From: Phoronis australis | Lineage: Eukaryota > Phoronida > Phoronidae | Direction of reading: 5' to 3' | Length of the DNA stretch: 54,701 nucleotides | NCBI GenBank assembly: GCA_002633005.1 | Contig: NMRA01000727.1 | Location: 105,368-160,068, forward strand | In this document: piece by piece, positions 22,701-33,800 of the stretch | Layout: each line of letters begins with the position of its first letter | Numbering within the stretch: position 1 is the first letter of the stretch | Notes under the pieces: generated by a model | Databases searched by the model: none | Seen by the model: only the letters and a program-made list of their open reading frames with translations | What the model was told of the DNA's origin: nothing | Made by a program: the position numbers and the translations under genes

Positions 22701-24341
22701 GGTATGTGCATGTAGACTGCCTCGAGACAAATTCGCCTATAGCGGAGTTACTACTGAGACCACGCTCTACAAGGTGCTTATCGATGTGCGTGATTTTGTG
22801 CTCCGAGCACAGTCTCAACTGTCGGTTCTTTGCAATCCCAAAAATCACTTCTTACATTGCGGTAAATGTTGCGAAAAGTTCGTGTAGACCTGGAATGCCA
22901 AGCTCGATCTCGCGCATTTGAAGTTGTGCCGCGCATGCGTGGGATTTGTTTGCATTTGATTTCTCCGGCTTTGGCTATTGCTATGAAATTTAGGGATTAG
23001 GGTGGAATTATTTAGTAGAAATGAAATAAACTTAGAACTGTTGTCACCCAGAACTTTCCTCAAACAAATTTCATCTATAATTTTGAAATATTTTGCGGTC
23101 TACGTAAGTAATATGACTCGCTTGAAATTCGACTGAAAGCCGGCGGAGATGCGAAAACTTTTTAATGACAATAAGTTAGGTCATACTTTTCCCAATTGGC
23201 CTATTGGTGAAATACATATTTGTCATTAATTGTCCTAGGTTCATTGTTTTGGTTTCGTAAGAGAGCTTTGATAGTGCCTGACTATGTGGATATATTTTAA
23301 GGAAATTGTTAACTTTGTACATGTGTGGCTTTGAAATATACTGCGTACAGCTTTTTACCTTGGTTGAAATGTCGGACTTTACTTAGAAGTTTAGAAATAT
23401 ACTAATTTCTTCACAACGTAAAAATTAGTGCTCCTCATACATGCAGTGTGTGTTACAATAAACAACATACTTTGGAACAAATCTCTACGTTTTTATGTTA
23501 TTAAATAAAGTGGAGTCAGGAAAATTAGAATATTCATAATAAAGAGACAATGTTACTTTGAACACCAGTTGTATACATGTAGTTGTCAAGGCCAACAATT
23601 GAGAAAACAAAAACAGGACACGTGTTTTTTTTTGGCGTATGCTTGTATCCACTAACTCTCAAAGGGTAGGTATGAACATTGGTAAATGTTGATGTTTTTC
23701 TCCTCAAAAGAGCACAACTAGCGTTAATTGTCAGGCGGTACCTACTCTTGTCCGAACACAGCAGACCCTAAACGCGTTCCCTGGGGGCATTTTCTTTCAG
23801 AATAACTTTTTCTCAATTCACAACGTTAGTGGATGCGACCACCAAGCGCACTTTACCCATGGTCGCCAGTTACTTTCTGAATGCACTACGCCAAATCTTG
23901 AATAACGAGACTAAGCAGTACGTAAACGTCAGTACATTCCTTGTTTCTGTTGTAAAATCCTATGTTTTTTCCACATATGCCTTTCGAATTGGTACAGCAT
24001 CACTGAACTCACCTGTAATTTACTTCCTCGTTTTTTGAGTTGGCGGTCTTCTATTGTTTTCAGATGACCTTAACTATGTCCAGCAGAGTGCTGTCAATAT
24101 CGATTCCGAAACACACGGCGGAGAAGACGTAGCAATCTACGCTAAAGGTCCGATGGCGCATCTGTTCCAGAGCACACACGAGCAGAACTACATCGCTCAT
24201 GTGATGGCGTATGCATCGTGTGTTGGCGACAACAAAAACCACTGCAAAACCATCCCTGCGCCTTCAAATGGTCTAAGCTCATTGGATCTTAACATTCCAA
24301 AAATAATTGCATTCATTATGTTCTTTCTGCATACAACATAA
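10623..24341 (+). CDS. ALPL-like: Alkaline phosphatase, tissue-nonspecific type, GPI-anchored (10 exons, 535 aa)
   Basis: This secreted, membrane-anchored metalloenzyme hydrolyses phosphate monoesters at the outer cell surface. Joined exons: 10623-10716, 11151-11279, 12885-12976, 14462-14636, 17544-17710, 19096-19297, 19580-19717, 20733-20924, 22541-22681, 24064-24341; all introns are GT-AG and all phases agree. Residues 1-20 form a signal peptide. Visible active-site residues are D66 (VGDGMG), nucleophile S116 (DSAGTATA), H177/T179 and R190 (HSADRDW), E332, D337 and H341 ([11 protein letters not shown]), D378-H379 (TGDHSH) and H461 (ETHGGEDVA). The E332/D337/H341/D378/H379 spacing equals that of mammalian enzymes. 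NRT, NAS, NIT and NLT are possible glycosylation sites. The tail [12 protein letters not shown] fits a GPI signal. Wording such as HSADRDW and THGGEDVA is closer to vertebrate ALPL than to the intestinal/placental forms. Length is normal for the family. Confidence 0.95.
11151..11279 (+). CDS. ALPL-like: Alkaline phosphatase exon 2
   Basis: It follows TAATATAG and ends before GTGGGA. It encodes [11 protein letters not shown] through [12 protein letters not shown], including first metal ligand D66. Confidence 0.9.
12470..12695 (+). repeat. GCGCACCC foldback repeat family, copy 2
   Basis: It lies in phosphatase intron 2. It carries GTCCGCCTCAGAGAAAC, AAAGTCCACTAAAAAG and ACAATTCACAGCTCTGG, shared with the copies at 3433 and 25785, and ends near CTGGGTGCGTGCATG. 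Confidence 0.6.
12885..12976 (+). CDS. ALPL-like: Alkaline phosphatase exon 3
   Basis: It follows TATTACAG and ends before GTAAGA. It encodes [16 protein letters not shown] through FPHVALSK. Confidence 0.9.
14340..14398. repeat. TACATGTA palindrome cluster
   Basis: GTACATGTACATGTACAT is followed 20 bp later by ATACATGTACATGTAC. The cluster sits in intron 3, about 65 bp before exon 4. It is the densest cluster of this motif in the window. Confidence 0.6.
14462..14636 (+). CDS. ALPL-like: Alkaline phosphatase exon 4 (catalytic serine)
   Basis: It encodes [20 protein letters not shown] with nucleophile S116, followed by a GDC cysteine expected in a disulfide. The donor is GTAAAT. Confidence 0.95.
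15583..15734 (+). mobile_element. CAGGGGCGGATCC-family MITE, copy 1
   Basis: A 152-bp non-coding element in phosphatase intron 4. It begins CAGGGGCGGATCCAGGATTT and ends AAATCCGCCACTG. TTACC is repeated directly on both sides (15578-15582 and 15735-15739). Copies 2 and 3 are at 44308 and 46679. Confidence 0.85.
16102..17385. mobile_element. TTAA-flanked element with at least 152-bp inverted repeats, interior unsequenced
   Basis: The left arm 16102-16253 is the reverse complement of 17234-17385, with almost no mismatch visible. The ends read AGGCGAAGGCAACC, and TTAA borders both sides (16098-16101 and 17386-17389). The N run fills most of the interior, and the right arm starts exactly at the gap edge, so the inverted repeat may be longer. 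TTAA targets are typical of piggyBac and Kolobok elements; which applies cannot be decided here. It lies in phosphatase intron 4. Confidence 0.85.
16332..17233. other. Assembly gap (902 N)
   Basis: This is an unsequenced run of N. Open frames that appear to cross it are artefacts. The near-perfect inverted repeat at its edges probably explains why it was not assembled. Confidence 0.98.
17544..17710 (+). CDS. ALPL-like: Alkaline phosphatase exon 5 (Mg site, phosphate-binding Arg)
   Basis: It encodes [20 protein letters not shown], then DRDW with R190. H177 and T179 are the magnesium-site positions. It starts 158 bp downstream of the long inverted-repeat element in intron 4. Confidence 0.95.
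18839..18983. mobile_element. CATGGGCGGCG-family MITE, copy 2 (two units)
   Basis: It begins CATGGGCGGCGCAGCACTGA and ends TGCGCCGCCCATG. TAGTT flanks both sides (18834-18838 and 18984-18988). Inside, the motif restarts as TGCGGCGTAGCACTGA near 18914, so the element holds two related units in one insertion. It lies in phosphatase intron 5. Confidence 0.85.
19096..19297 (+). CDS. ALPL-like: Alkaline phosphatase exon 6
   Basis: It encodes [20 protein letters not shown] through NTDHLLG. It follows TTGCGTTCAG and ends before GTAAGT. Confidence 0.95.
19580..19717 (+). CDS. ALPL-like: Alkaline phosphatase exon 7
   Basis: It encodes [13 protein letters not shown] through FFLMVE with metal ligand E332. 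Its donor site is the start of a GT microsatellite. Confidence 0.95.
19718..19750 (+). repeat. GT microsatellite forming a splice donor
   Basis: 33 bases of alternating GT begin at the first base of phosphatase intron 7, directly after the GAAG that ends exon 7. The intron therefore starts GTGTGT instead of a GTAAGT-like donor. Confidence 0.9.
20733..20924 (+). CDS. ALPL-like: Alkaline phosphatase exon 8 (zinc site)
   Basis: It encodes [14 protein letters not shown] (D337, H341) and VVTGDHSHV (D378, H379), ending NPILG before GTTCGT. Confidence 0.95.
22541..22681 (+). CDS. ALPL-like: Alkaline phosphatase exon 9
   Basis: It encodes [20 protein letters not shown], then LAYGNGPGF and ENLTGVDT. 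It follows CTGCTAAAG and ends before GTTAGA. Confidence 0.9.
24064..24341 (+). CDS. ALPL-like: Alkaline phosphatase exon 10 (C-terminus)
   Basis: It encodes [20 protein letters not shown] (H461), [13 protein letters not shown] and the hydrophobic GPI-signal tail, with the stop codon at 24339-24341. Confidence 0.95.
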
Positions 24342-24455
24342 CAATTAACTCGACGATTAAGAATTTTTCCGATTTTTATTATTGTCTCATACATGTATGA
24401 CGTAATAATATGAAGAGACCTTTGTTTCTTACAGTTTTACAATCTCTAACTGCGT

Positions 24456-24461
24456 TTTATT
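24456..24461 (-). promoter_or_regulatory. Candidate poly(A) signal, OATP gene A
   Basis: On the minus strand this reads AATAAA, about 53 bases past the OATP stop. A second AATAAA on this strand lies at 24375-24380. Use of either places the transcript end inside the phosphatase 3' untranslated region. Confidence 0.4.
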
Positions 24462-24494
24462 CAGAAATTAGAGCTAGCTTTGGGAATCGTCAGT

Positions 24495-24500
24495 AATAAA
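24495..24500 (+). promoter_or_regulatory. Poly(A) signal, alkaline phosphatase
   Basis: AATAAA lies 154 bases after the phosphatase stop codon and only 14 bases short of the stop codon of the opposing OATP gene. Confidence 0.5.
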
Positions 24501-24513
24501 GATTAAATTTCCA

Positions 24514-24818
24514 TTATATGGTTGTTTCTTTAGATTCAATAACCAGTCGTTCGCCTTCTGGTTGCTCATTGTTCTTGTTGTCTTCTTTTCGACTTTCTTC
24601 AAATTCTTCTAAATCCTCCCGTTTGCATCTATACCAGATGAAACCCGAGGCGAACACTGTAATCACTTTGAGGCCAGCGCCTAGTCCATGGGTGTAGTAA
24701 CGTAGCATGTTGGGATCAAAAGCGCGGCAAACCTTTGCCTGTGAGCAAGCTGTCGTCTGCCACAGAACGCACGCCGAGTCGACTAGTGATCCGAAAACTG
24801 CTGGAGCAGGAATTGAAG
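24514..24818 (-). CDS. SLCO-like: OATP gene A exon 8 (C-terminus)
   Basis: It encodes SIPAPAVFGSLVDSACVLWQ, a final membrane segment and a charged cytosolic tail rich in Glu and Lys. Confidence 0.95.
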
Positions 24819-27800
24819 CTGAAAAACACATATCCGATACTGGTTGTATCACAATCTAATTTTGGTAGCACAGTTATCAAAACTGAGTGCGTTAATGTGA
24901 TACAATGGTGCAATTTATTATGATGTGTGCAAAATCCAGCGAACACACGCGTCCCTCGCATACTGTTCACACAATGTTGAAGCTCTTCTCAGTGGCTATA
25001 AAGTAACAACTGGAAAACGAGTTGTTATCCCTGAGTAGATTGTTAATAAACATTAAAGCAGTATTTTGAAATAAATGCTTTCTCTGAAGCGGGTAACCCA
25101 TTTTCATAAATTACAAGGGGCACGTTTTCGGCCATGCTCCTTCGTTCTTTCAATCGTTGCACGTACAGTAGTAACATGCTGTTTTATATTCATTCTGTTT
25201 TCTTGAACATAATCATGGCCGTTTAACTACGGTCTCGTCGAATGTGATCCAATTGGACAAGACATGATACACTTACCTACTAAACTCGCTCCCGTATTCT
25301 GAAGTGCCATGGCAAACGGTTTATCTTCTTGGGATACCGATCTACAATCAACATGAACGTATAAATGTACCTGTATTTTCCTTTACACCTGCCTAGCCAG
25401 AAAAATGTGAACGCGCGGCGTTTTGAAGATCCGCTTTTTCTCTATGGATAATTTGCAGTTTACACGTTCATGCTCTTAGGTCAGTCATTTCCTAAGTACA
25501 AGCAGGAAGCAATCTGGGTTTGTCAACACCCATGATTTCAACATTCCCAGGCCCCAGATCTATACGAACCTACATTGTAAACTAGAGCTTCAAACTATTT
25601 TTTCACATTTTCTGTAAAAACAACTGATTTTGTTGTTGGCCCGGGACTAAAATCTGTACTCGAAATCAACATCCAATATTGTTTGACATTTCCTGGGCTA
25701 TTTCTGTGCGAATTCTAGATACATGTGTGTGTCATTATTCTGTGCTGGAGTACCTTACGGTTTGCATGGGCCATTTTCTCACGCGCGCACCCGGCCTTTA
25801 ATATGGGGGGCTCGAATTTCCGACCACGTGGACATTTTACTAAGAAAAAAGCGCGAGGACTAAAAAATCGGTACCACGTTCGGAACTGTGACTTGAGCGT
25901 TTTTTGCCTTTTTAGTGGACTTTTGTCTCGTTTTCTCGGACTTTTCGTTTCTCTGAGGCGGACCTTTTTGCCCACTTTGCCACGAAATGGGATGGCTCGT
26001 TCCACCCTGGGTGTTTCTATTCCCGGCTTCTACTTGATGTCTCTAACATTAAAGCTAAAAGCTCAAGTCTGACGTCGAACTTACTGTATAAGCGGTGGTG
26101 TACACAACTCAAATCGTACCTTTGTGTTGCTTATGCAGGTCACACAATGGACATTGGGACATCTCATCGAAGTAAAAACCCTTACATGTACATGTACAAT
26201 GTGCGACATTGTTCTTTGTACTAGAGTAATTAATCGATTCTTGTCGTTCAAGCAATGAAAATAAAAAGTTCAGTTTTCAAGGACGCGTTTAACTTTGTAG
26301 TCCGCAATGTTTAAAATGGTTGAAAAGGAATGTTGCCACAAACAGGTAGCGGTTATCACTGACATCTATTTCTGCTTCCTAATCACCAAGCAGTCGTCAT
26401 AAAGTCTTGACGCTGTGGCAAGTATACTTCCTATAGCTACAGTAACCTAAAAAAATAAAAATATCCATAGTTGCTATTTGGGAGATTTGAGGTAGTGCCT
26501 AATGCGATATTAGGCAGGAAAGACGATACCAGTAAGGTCCCTTCAAATCCTTTTTCTCAACTAATGTGCACAAGCTCGAAATTTAAAGTTTGACCTCAAG
26601 ATTGTAGCTTGTCTCTAGAGGTCGTCGACCACTGCGAATTCGTCGGGGCAAACCACAGTATCCTACAGCACAAAACCATATCAATTTTTATTCAGTTTTT
26701 AAAAAAGCTGACAAAAACTGTCAGAAATAATGTCGAGTTCATAGATTAGACCCTTGATCAACTGACCACCACTTTACTGTATCAAGCTGATAAGACTGTC
26801 TGCTTACTATCCAAATACATGCATTACATGAAACAAAAGACCTTGCGTTAAAGGCCACTGGCGTTACCTAACCTGATCTCCCTTAACGCACGCCCAAGTG
26901 AATTAAATTACCTGAAAATTATGTGAAATGTTGTCATGGCTGCTAGGCCATTCAAAAATGCTGAGCAGAACGTAAACACGCAGTAGAGCGCCGTCGGTAC
27001 GTTACACGTTTTTACTGCTCCTGGACAGAGCCCTTGCGTGGATGATGTCGTGTTGGCGTCCAGTAGACATTCGCAGTTCTCAAACTATAAAGGACATTGT
27101 CAGGTTGAAAGTATTCCTGCAAACGTTTTTATTTGCTACATTACGAGTGTTTGAACCGAAATGTATTTGGTCAGTCAAATGTTAATCATTCAATCATAGC
27201 CGTATCCAAATGTATGCGAAGTGCCTTCTACCAAAGAACATTGCTGTTCGTAAACGCTTAGCTGACGTACAGTGTAAGTACATGTAAATAAACAGTAAGA
27301 CCCAGAGTGAAGAACGATTAAAATTTACCCCTGAAGCAGATGAACTTGTGCATCCTGCATGACACGGTGACTGGTAACTTACGCCGTCACCGCCACAGAC
27401 AGGATTGAACTGGATAGATGTACACCCACAGTTCAAGGCACAAGTCGTGTTACGTCTAGAAAGGAGAACAAAACATGTTTTTAAGTTATCTAATTCGTCA
27501 AGAAGCGGGTTTTCCGATCGATGTTAGCACTGATGTTTGTTTAGTTATCTGGTTCCCCAAGGAATACCTAGCAAAAACGTGTACTGGATATCCCTGCAAA
27601 ACTTCCAGAATATGAAGACGAGAATACATGTACAGGTTCGTCTGAACCTTGCAAATGGCCAACCATACTCTCTGGGCAGGCCGGTGCAATAAACATATTA
27701 TTTCTACTGAAAGACCACGGAGAGTGGGAGGCAATAATATTCCTTGAAGACTTTAGCATGACGTCATTTTTCTTCTCCATCTCTGTTCTACTTAATGCTC

Positions 27801-30800
27801 TATGTAGGATTGTAGGGATTTGAAAATGTTGACAGGATGGGAAAACAGCAATGCGATTGGCTGTATTTTTATTCGTATCGCTCTCAACCACTAGAAGTAG
27901 AATTCACAGGTGACGGCCATTCTGTTTTCAAGGTTTAATCAAATTTTGTTGTTGTAAACTGGAAATATTGCATTCGTACCGACGATTCTTTAAACGAATT
28001 CCCTTGACCAACCAACGAATTATTTATACCACTATCTAAAATTCAGTGCAGACCACCGTGTTTTGACGGAAGTCTTGAAACAACCTATTCGGATTCCAGC
28101 AATTCGACTCGGAATCTCTTAGATTATGTTAGCATTTTGAGATGCTATAGAGCAGCTCAAGAGATTTCATGTATACCTGCTGCGATTTAATTATCTTGAG
28201 TTAAGCCCATTTGAGCACAACTCAACTAAACTAATGCACCATGCCTGGTGATTCGGAAGGCCAAACGGTCTTCACGTGGACTGCATGTCAATTTAATTGC
28301 CAATAGCAATGACATTCACCCAAAGTACATGACTGTAATTGTTGTTCTTCCATGATAGAATGACTTATGACGGTCTGATCTAGCAAGGTCTGCTGAATAT
28401 TTCGAGTGCCAGACAGACGACTTATCTAAACAAAAAATACAGGCCAATTTAGTAAAAGAGCAAAATATTGACTTCTCTAGTGGATTTCTTCATACTTTAT
28501 CATTTGTGAAAACAAAACTGTACCCTCCTCCGGTTAGGCTTTCCACTTTGCCGGTGTCGCAGCCCACCAGCGCCAGCGCCACCAGACATGCAGTCGTCAA
28601 TATGACAAAGATGAAGTTACATTTGGCCGCCTGTGTCCTGTCCATCTTCAATTTGGTAACCATGACACCACTGAGCAACATACCCACTCCACCGGCACCA
28701 GATCCAACCAATCCTAAACTCAGTCACAGATAACACGATTGAAAACATGAAACGCGAAGTTCCTAATACCGGTTGCATTCGGAGTCCGATACCGGGGCTA
28801 TGTTCCGTAGAGCAAGTTTACTGCAAGTTTTTATAAATCACGGAAATGAAAGGGTGGGAGTTTTGTGGGTAAGCTCAACACCTTACTACATGCATCGAAG
28901 ATTGGCAAAATGATCGAGACACTGAAGTGATTAGTAGGCTAGGGCGAAATATGTAATGATGGGATTAACCTGACCCATTACACAAGTAAAGACGATTTTG
29001 CTGCAAGTTTCTCGCTAGTGTCATGCGCTGCAGAACGCGCCCCAGAGTTTCAGCGATATGTTTTGTACCACAAAACATAGGGTGAGGCTACACGAAAGCG
29101 TATATACTACACATTACCATTTAAATCACTTTGATTCATCACGACGCAAAGAAAAAGCCATGTGGAAAATTAACCAAAATGGTGACATCTTGACATTTTT
29201 GACTTGTAGTTTTACAAATGTGTTTGTGCTCTACATATTCCAAAACTACTTTACTCTTGAACGTTGCCCTCCATTATCTTTGAGGAAAACTAAGATATCA
29301 CAATAGATTAGGCCTACGTATCAGGCTCTATATATAGGAGGTTGTCACATGCGTATATCAAGTCCTTAAGAGTAGTGCGTCGACTTTTATAGTACGCATT
29401 CGTACACAGTACGCACGCAATGCATCGCAATCTTTTTGAGTAAGTTTTACGTACGCTGGCTTGAGCAGAATAACAACACCTATAACTGATAGTTTTGGAC
29501 ATGCACAAAATTACTCCGCGCACGTTGTAAGGCAAGTGATAAGTTATGAAAAAACGTGGTTCATCGGTGCCATCGTTCGAGGACGGTAGGAGTTCAGCGC
29601 AGATATCATTGCAGCTTTCCTCTGAAGTGGGTCAGGCGGCATGCACTTGGCATATTGTGTGTATCCGGAACACTCTCGTCGTGCGCACTGCTTGCACAGC
29701 CATTCGTCATTATAACAGTCGCGTAACGCTTTGATCGTACGTACGCGCCTCATACACTTAGGGTGCGCTGAACTTTATTTACAGTATGCCTGGTGTACGT
29801 CACACATAATCCAAAATAATCTAGCATTTCAAAGTTTAAAGACGTTTTGAAGAACCCATAAGGACTTGATACATACATGTACATGCAGTAGTGTGACAGT
29901 GCCCTTACGTTTTCAACGTAGGCCTACACAGCACAGTTACAGGGGTCTGCTTCTCTAAAATGTTTTAACTTTACGACATTGAGTCTAAACGAAAAGTTGC
30001 GCTAAAGCTCATTCCTGGTCGTGCAACTCTCCGCTTAGACGCGTAACAAAACGTCGTGAAGTTACTACATTTTAGAAACTGAGCACGAACTCGTATAATT
30101 ATGTGGTATGTGATCGTGGCGTCAAGGCCGTTTCAGACGAGCGACATTGCCTGCCGAAAAGTTTTGCGACAAGTCGTCCGACATGGAAATTGTACACTGC
30201 ACATGTGAATGAGCCCGCAACATGTCGCGCGACGTGATGCGGGTGTCATTTGACAAGTTGAGGAGAAGTCGAGCATGTTCGACTTAGTACAACTTTTCGG
30301 TCGACACTTTGCGGAAGTCAGAGGAGTGAGTGTGCTCAATCAAAAATTGCATTCGTTTTACCAATGGTACTCATTCCCAAATTCATTCAGCCTAGTTGAC
30401 CTTTGTTGTTTGACCAGTGCAAATTTGCACATAAGCCCAAGTCGAAAATTGCAGATTAGAGAACTGGGCGACGAATTCCCCAGAAAAATATTTCAGTAGC
30501 TTTTTGATTGGTGCATGGGGTTCGTTTTTCATTAGCACGTATACTGATTCATGGGCGCGTACCATAGGAAGCAGTGGGGAGGGGCTATAGCCTCACTTTT
30601 TTCAGTCCTGCGCCGCCCATTTGATTGTAGGCAAAATACAAATGTTACCAGCTTAACTGTATAAGATTTATCCACAATTTTGCCGTGAGGTACTTTACCG
30701 TGTACCTACCACTTCTGATTCAGTTCATCGTTGATAGGAAAATATTTTTAGTTAGCAGTCCTTAAAAATCAACGAAAACCAAGCGCTGTTTGACCAGCCC

Positions 30801-33800
30801 GTTTAACATGATAAAAATTTCAATGTGGTGCCTTGTCCAGATTATTTTGACCGAGATGATTTCGGCGCGATTATAGTCTCAATTTATTGCGTGCCATGTT
30901 TTGGTGTCAGCCGATCTGTTGGTGGTCTGAATGCAACAGTGAAAAGTCGCGAAACTTCTCGGTTGGCGCATCATCCATTTTTTCGTACGAAAATGTCGCT
31001 CATCTTATACGGGCTAAAACGTCTCGCTGAAAACGTCTATTTGAAGCGGTGGTAAGACAGCCTGCTTTGGCTTAGAATACTCTCCACATTAAAACTAGCC
31101 TTATGCACATGTGATGGCAAGACTCTTCCGTATTTAACCAATTTTGCCTAAACACGTTATTGCAAACTTCTACACGTTTATCAACAAGCGCATGGGTGTT
31201 CACAAATTAAACTATTCGCTTGAGCAAACTGAGAATTTCTTACCCACAATCGTGTTCGCAAAACTGCTTGTTTGTCCAAACTGTTCTTCAATGTACTTGG
31301 GCATGAACACGAAGTATCCTGTTCCAATAAATATTTCAATGGTCCAATTCACAAGCACGCCACAAAGCACTGGCATCTTCACAAGTCGTAACACCGTCCT
31401 GGGCAATCCTAAGTGGGTGAAGTTAGTTTTATCAAAATGGACGTTGCATCATTCGCTTCAGCATTCCGCAATACAGCGTAATAGTGCATTCTCCACACAT
31501 AGTGGTCATTTTTATTCAATTACTTAGAAAACTCACACAGTTGTCTTAGTAACAAAGCAAGCACATTTGTGTGTTTGGAGGTCTTTACAAACAAGGTATA
31601 GGAAAATATAAAATAACAAATTATTAAAGGTACATTTCGCTTTCTTTAGCCCGCTAAAACGAAAATCGAATTGGGTCTTAGTCTCATAAACTTTGTCTCA
31701 TAATTTCCGTACCGCAATAGGATTCTGTTGTCGTTACCAAATCCAGTAATAAGTCATCTACACGCGGCATTTCCATTTCACAACTTTAGAGTTGGCCGAT
31801 CCCAATAAACTCTGAAGCGTTTTCCTTGAGTCGCTCTTGGCTTCAATGTTATTATCGAATGTTGGGGTCAGAAAATTATCAACAGGAATGAGGGCTTTTG
31901 TGCAACAAGGGTAAATGTACTATTGGATTACCTCCAATGGCAATCTTGTATGTATGCATTTTTAATTGAAGCCATTATTTCTTGAGCGACGTGAACTGAG
32001 TCGGTCTTCATTGCAAAACGTGGTGCACTTTTTCGGTACTTGATATTGCTAAAGACAACTGCAGCCGTGAGAGGTCGGTTGGATGCCTAAGTCGTGTTGG
32101 TCGGTTTTCCGTGGAAGTAAAGCGCCAAGAAAACTAAGCAGCAGTAATCTTGGTCGTAGTAAAATACAGTATAACACAACGATAATGCTGTCGTCATGAT
32201 GTAGAGATGGGGAGGTAAAACATATTTAGGGCATAGATACTTTACGCTCGCTGCAGGGGTAGACTGGCAGTGGGTTTAGTTCCATGAATTTTACATGGCT
32301 GTTCTGTTTGTTAATTAACAGTTAGCTAGTTGATTGAGCCGATCTACTTACATGTGTACGTCTGGCCAGTGATTATTTTATTGCTTTCAACAGAAAAATT
32401 AAACAAAATTCTCTTATTCTGCAGCATATTGGTGACTGACACAAATCCTTTGTCTGAAACGTTCTAGAGCCCCGTTCGTGTTTGAAGGGTGATTTGATAA
32501 AATACAAAAACTTATAGAATATGCTTAAATTGGTGACTGACATCTTCCGGAACATTGCAAAATACATAAATACTCGTGAAAGAGTTGCAATGAGAGTCGG
32601 TTACATAGTTACTGTATCAGCAGTTAAGAATCATCAGTTAAACAGTGAGAAAGTTCGAGCAAGACGTTGCATTAATTACTGATTCAGCCACCGAGTGTCA
32701 CAGTTACTGAAAGTGACTCAAAAGTTCATCTCTTGTCCAACCTTTGCAACAGACATTACGACGGACGCTTCGTTTGAGTATTCTTGTTTGTGTTCGGTCG
32801 AGATTAATAAAATGAATAACTCGAACCGCTCTTGATTTTTTCATCATATTAAAAGCTATTTGCGCAGGCCAAAGCCGACCGGCGTCCACCCATCCACAGG
32901 GAAATCGTGACACCACGGTGCCACTGAGTAACATTTCCTTCACCAGTTTCACCTCCCGTGGCGCCCAAGTCTTTGGCACGTGCTACCTAAGTGACTCTGA
33001 AAAGGCATCGCTAATAACAAGTGTACCCGGTAGTCCTAATATAAATCAGTCTTCCCTCACCTTTGATTGAAGTGATAGCCTGATTGGTGAAGTTAGACGT
33101 GGACCTCGTCGTTTCGTGATCCTTTGTCTGTTCGTTCAGCTCCTGCAAGACGCCATCTCCAATTCCCAATTCAGAGGAGAAGTTTTTCTTCAGATGTCGA
33201 GGAAACAGTACAAGAATGAAACCCGGTAACGCCATCACTATGGCGCAGATTAGAAATAGCAGCCAGTAGGCCCCCACCCATCGCGGATCGACTATAGTCA
33301 ACAAAGTATCTGTAATTTGTCAGGTTATTATACATTTTTAAAACAAAGTGGAATTCGCAACAACGGCAATGCCTGCACTAGTGAGTAACTTCGCCGTTTC
33401 CACCATGTCAACCGGCTAGTACATCAGGGTAGCGCTCTGCATATCAAATGTCCTACTAAAAAACTAGATCTTGCAAGACCTCGCAACTCACGCCAGTGAA
33501 AAGCGAATATTTCAGCAGTATGCGCTGGGGCTTATTCATGGGCGGCGCACTGTAGGGAGCTGGGGGAGCTATACCCCCACTTTTTCAGTGTTACGCCGCC
33601 CATGGTCTATGGGCATTGCACCACAGGGAACCTGAGGGGCTTTAGCCCCCCACTTTTTTCACTGCTGCGCCGCCCATGATACTATCCTATCCTAGCAAAA
33701 TGGCAGCCGGTTACTTAAGTGACTAACAGATGACGTTAGAAAATTGAATTGTGGGATTGAATTTTCTGTTCCTATTCATCAGCTTTAGATTTTTGCTGCA

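Noticed and set aside
22387-22848. 153-codon minus-strand frame
   Set aside because: It is antisense to phosphatase exon 9, which splices cleanly on the plus strand; the frame has no recognisable domain.
26384-26455. Possible extra OATP gene A exon on the minus strand
   Set aside because: Exons 26912-27084 and 25277-25341 already join in phase to give a normal OATP sequence, so nothing is missing between them.
30130-30300. CG-rich patch with GTCGCGCGAC-like palindromes as a small transposon
   Set aside because: Several short palindromes are visible, including AAGTCGAGCATGTTCGACTT, but no consistent pair of ends or target duplication was found.
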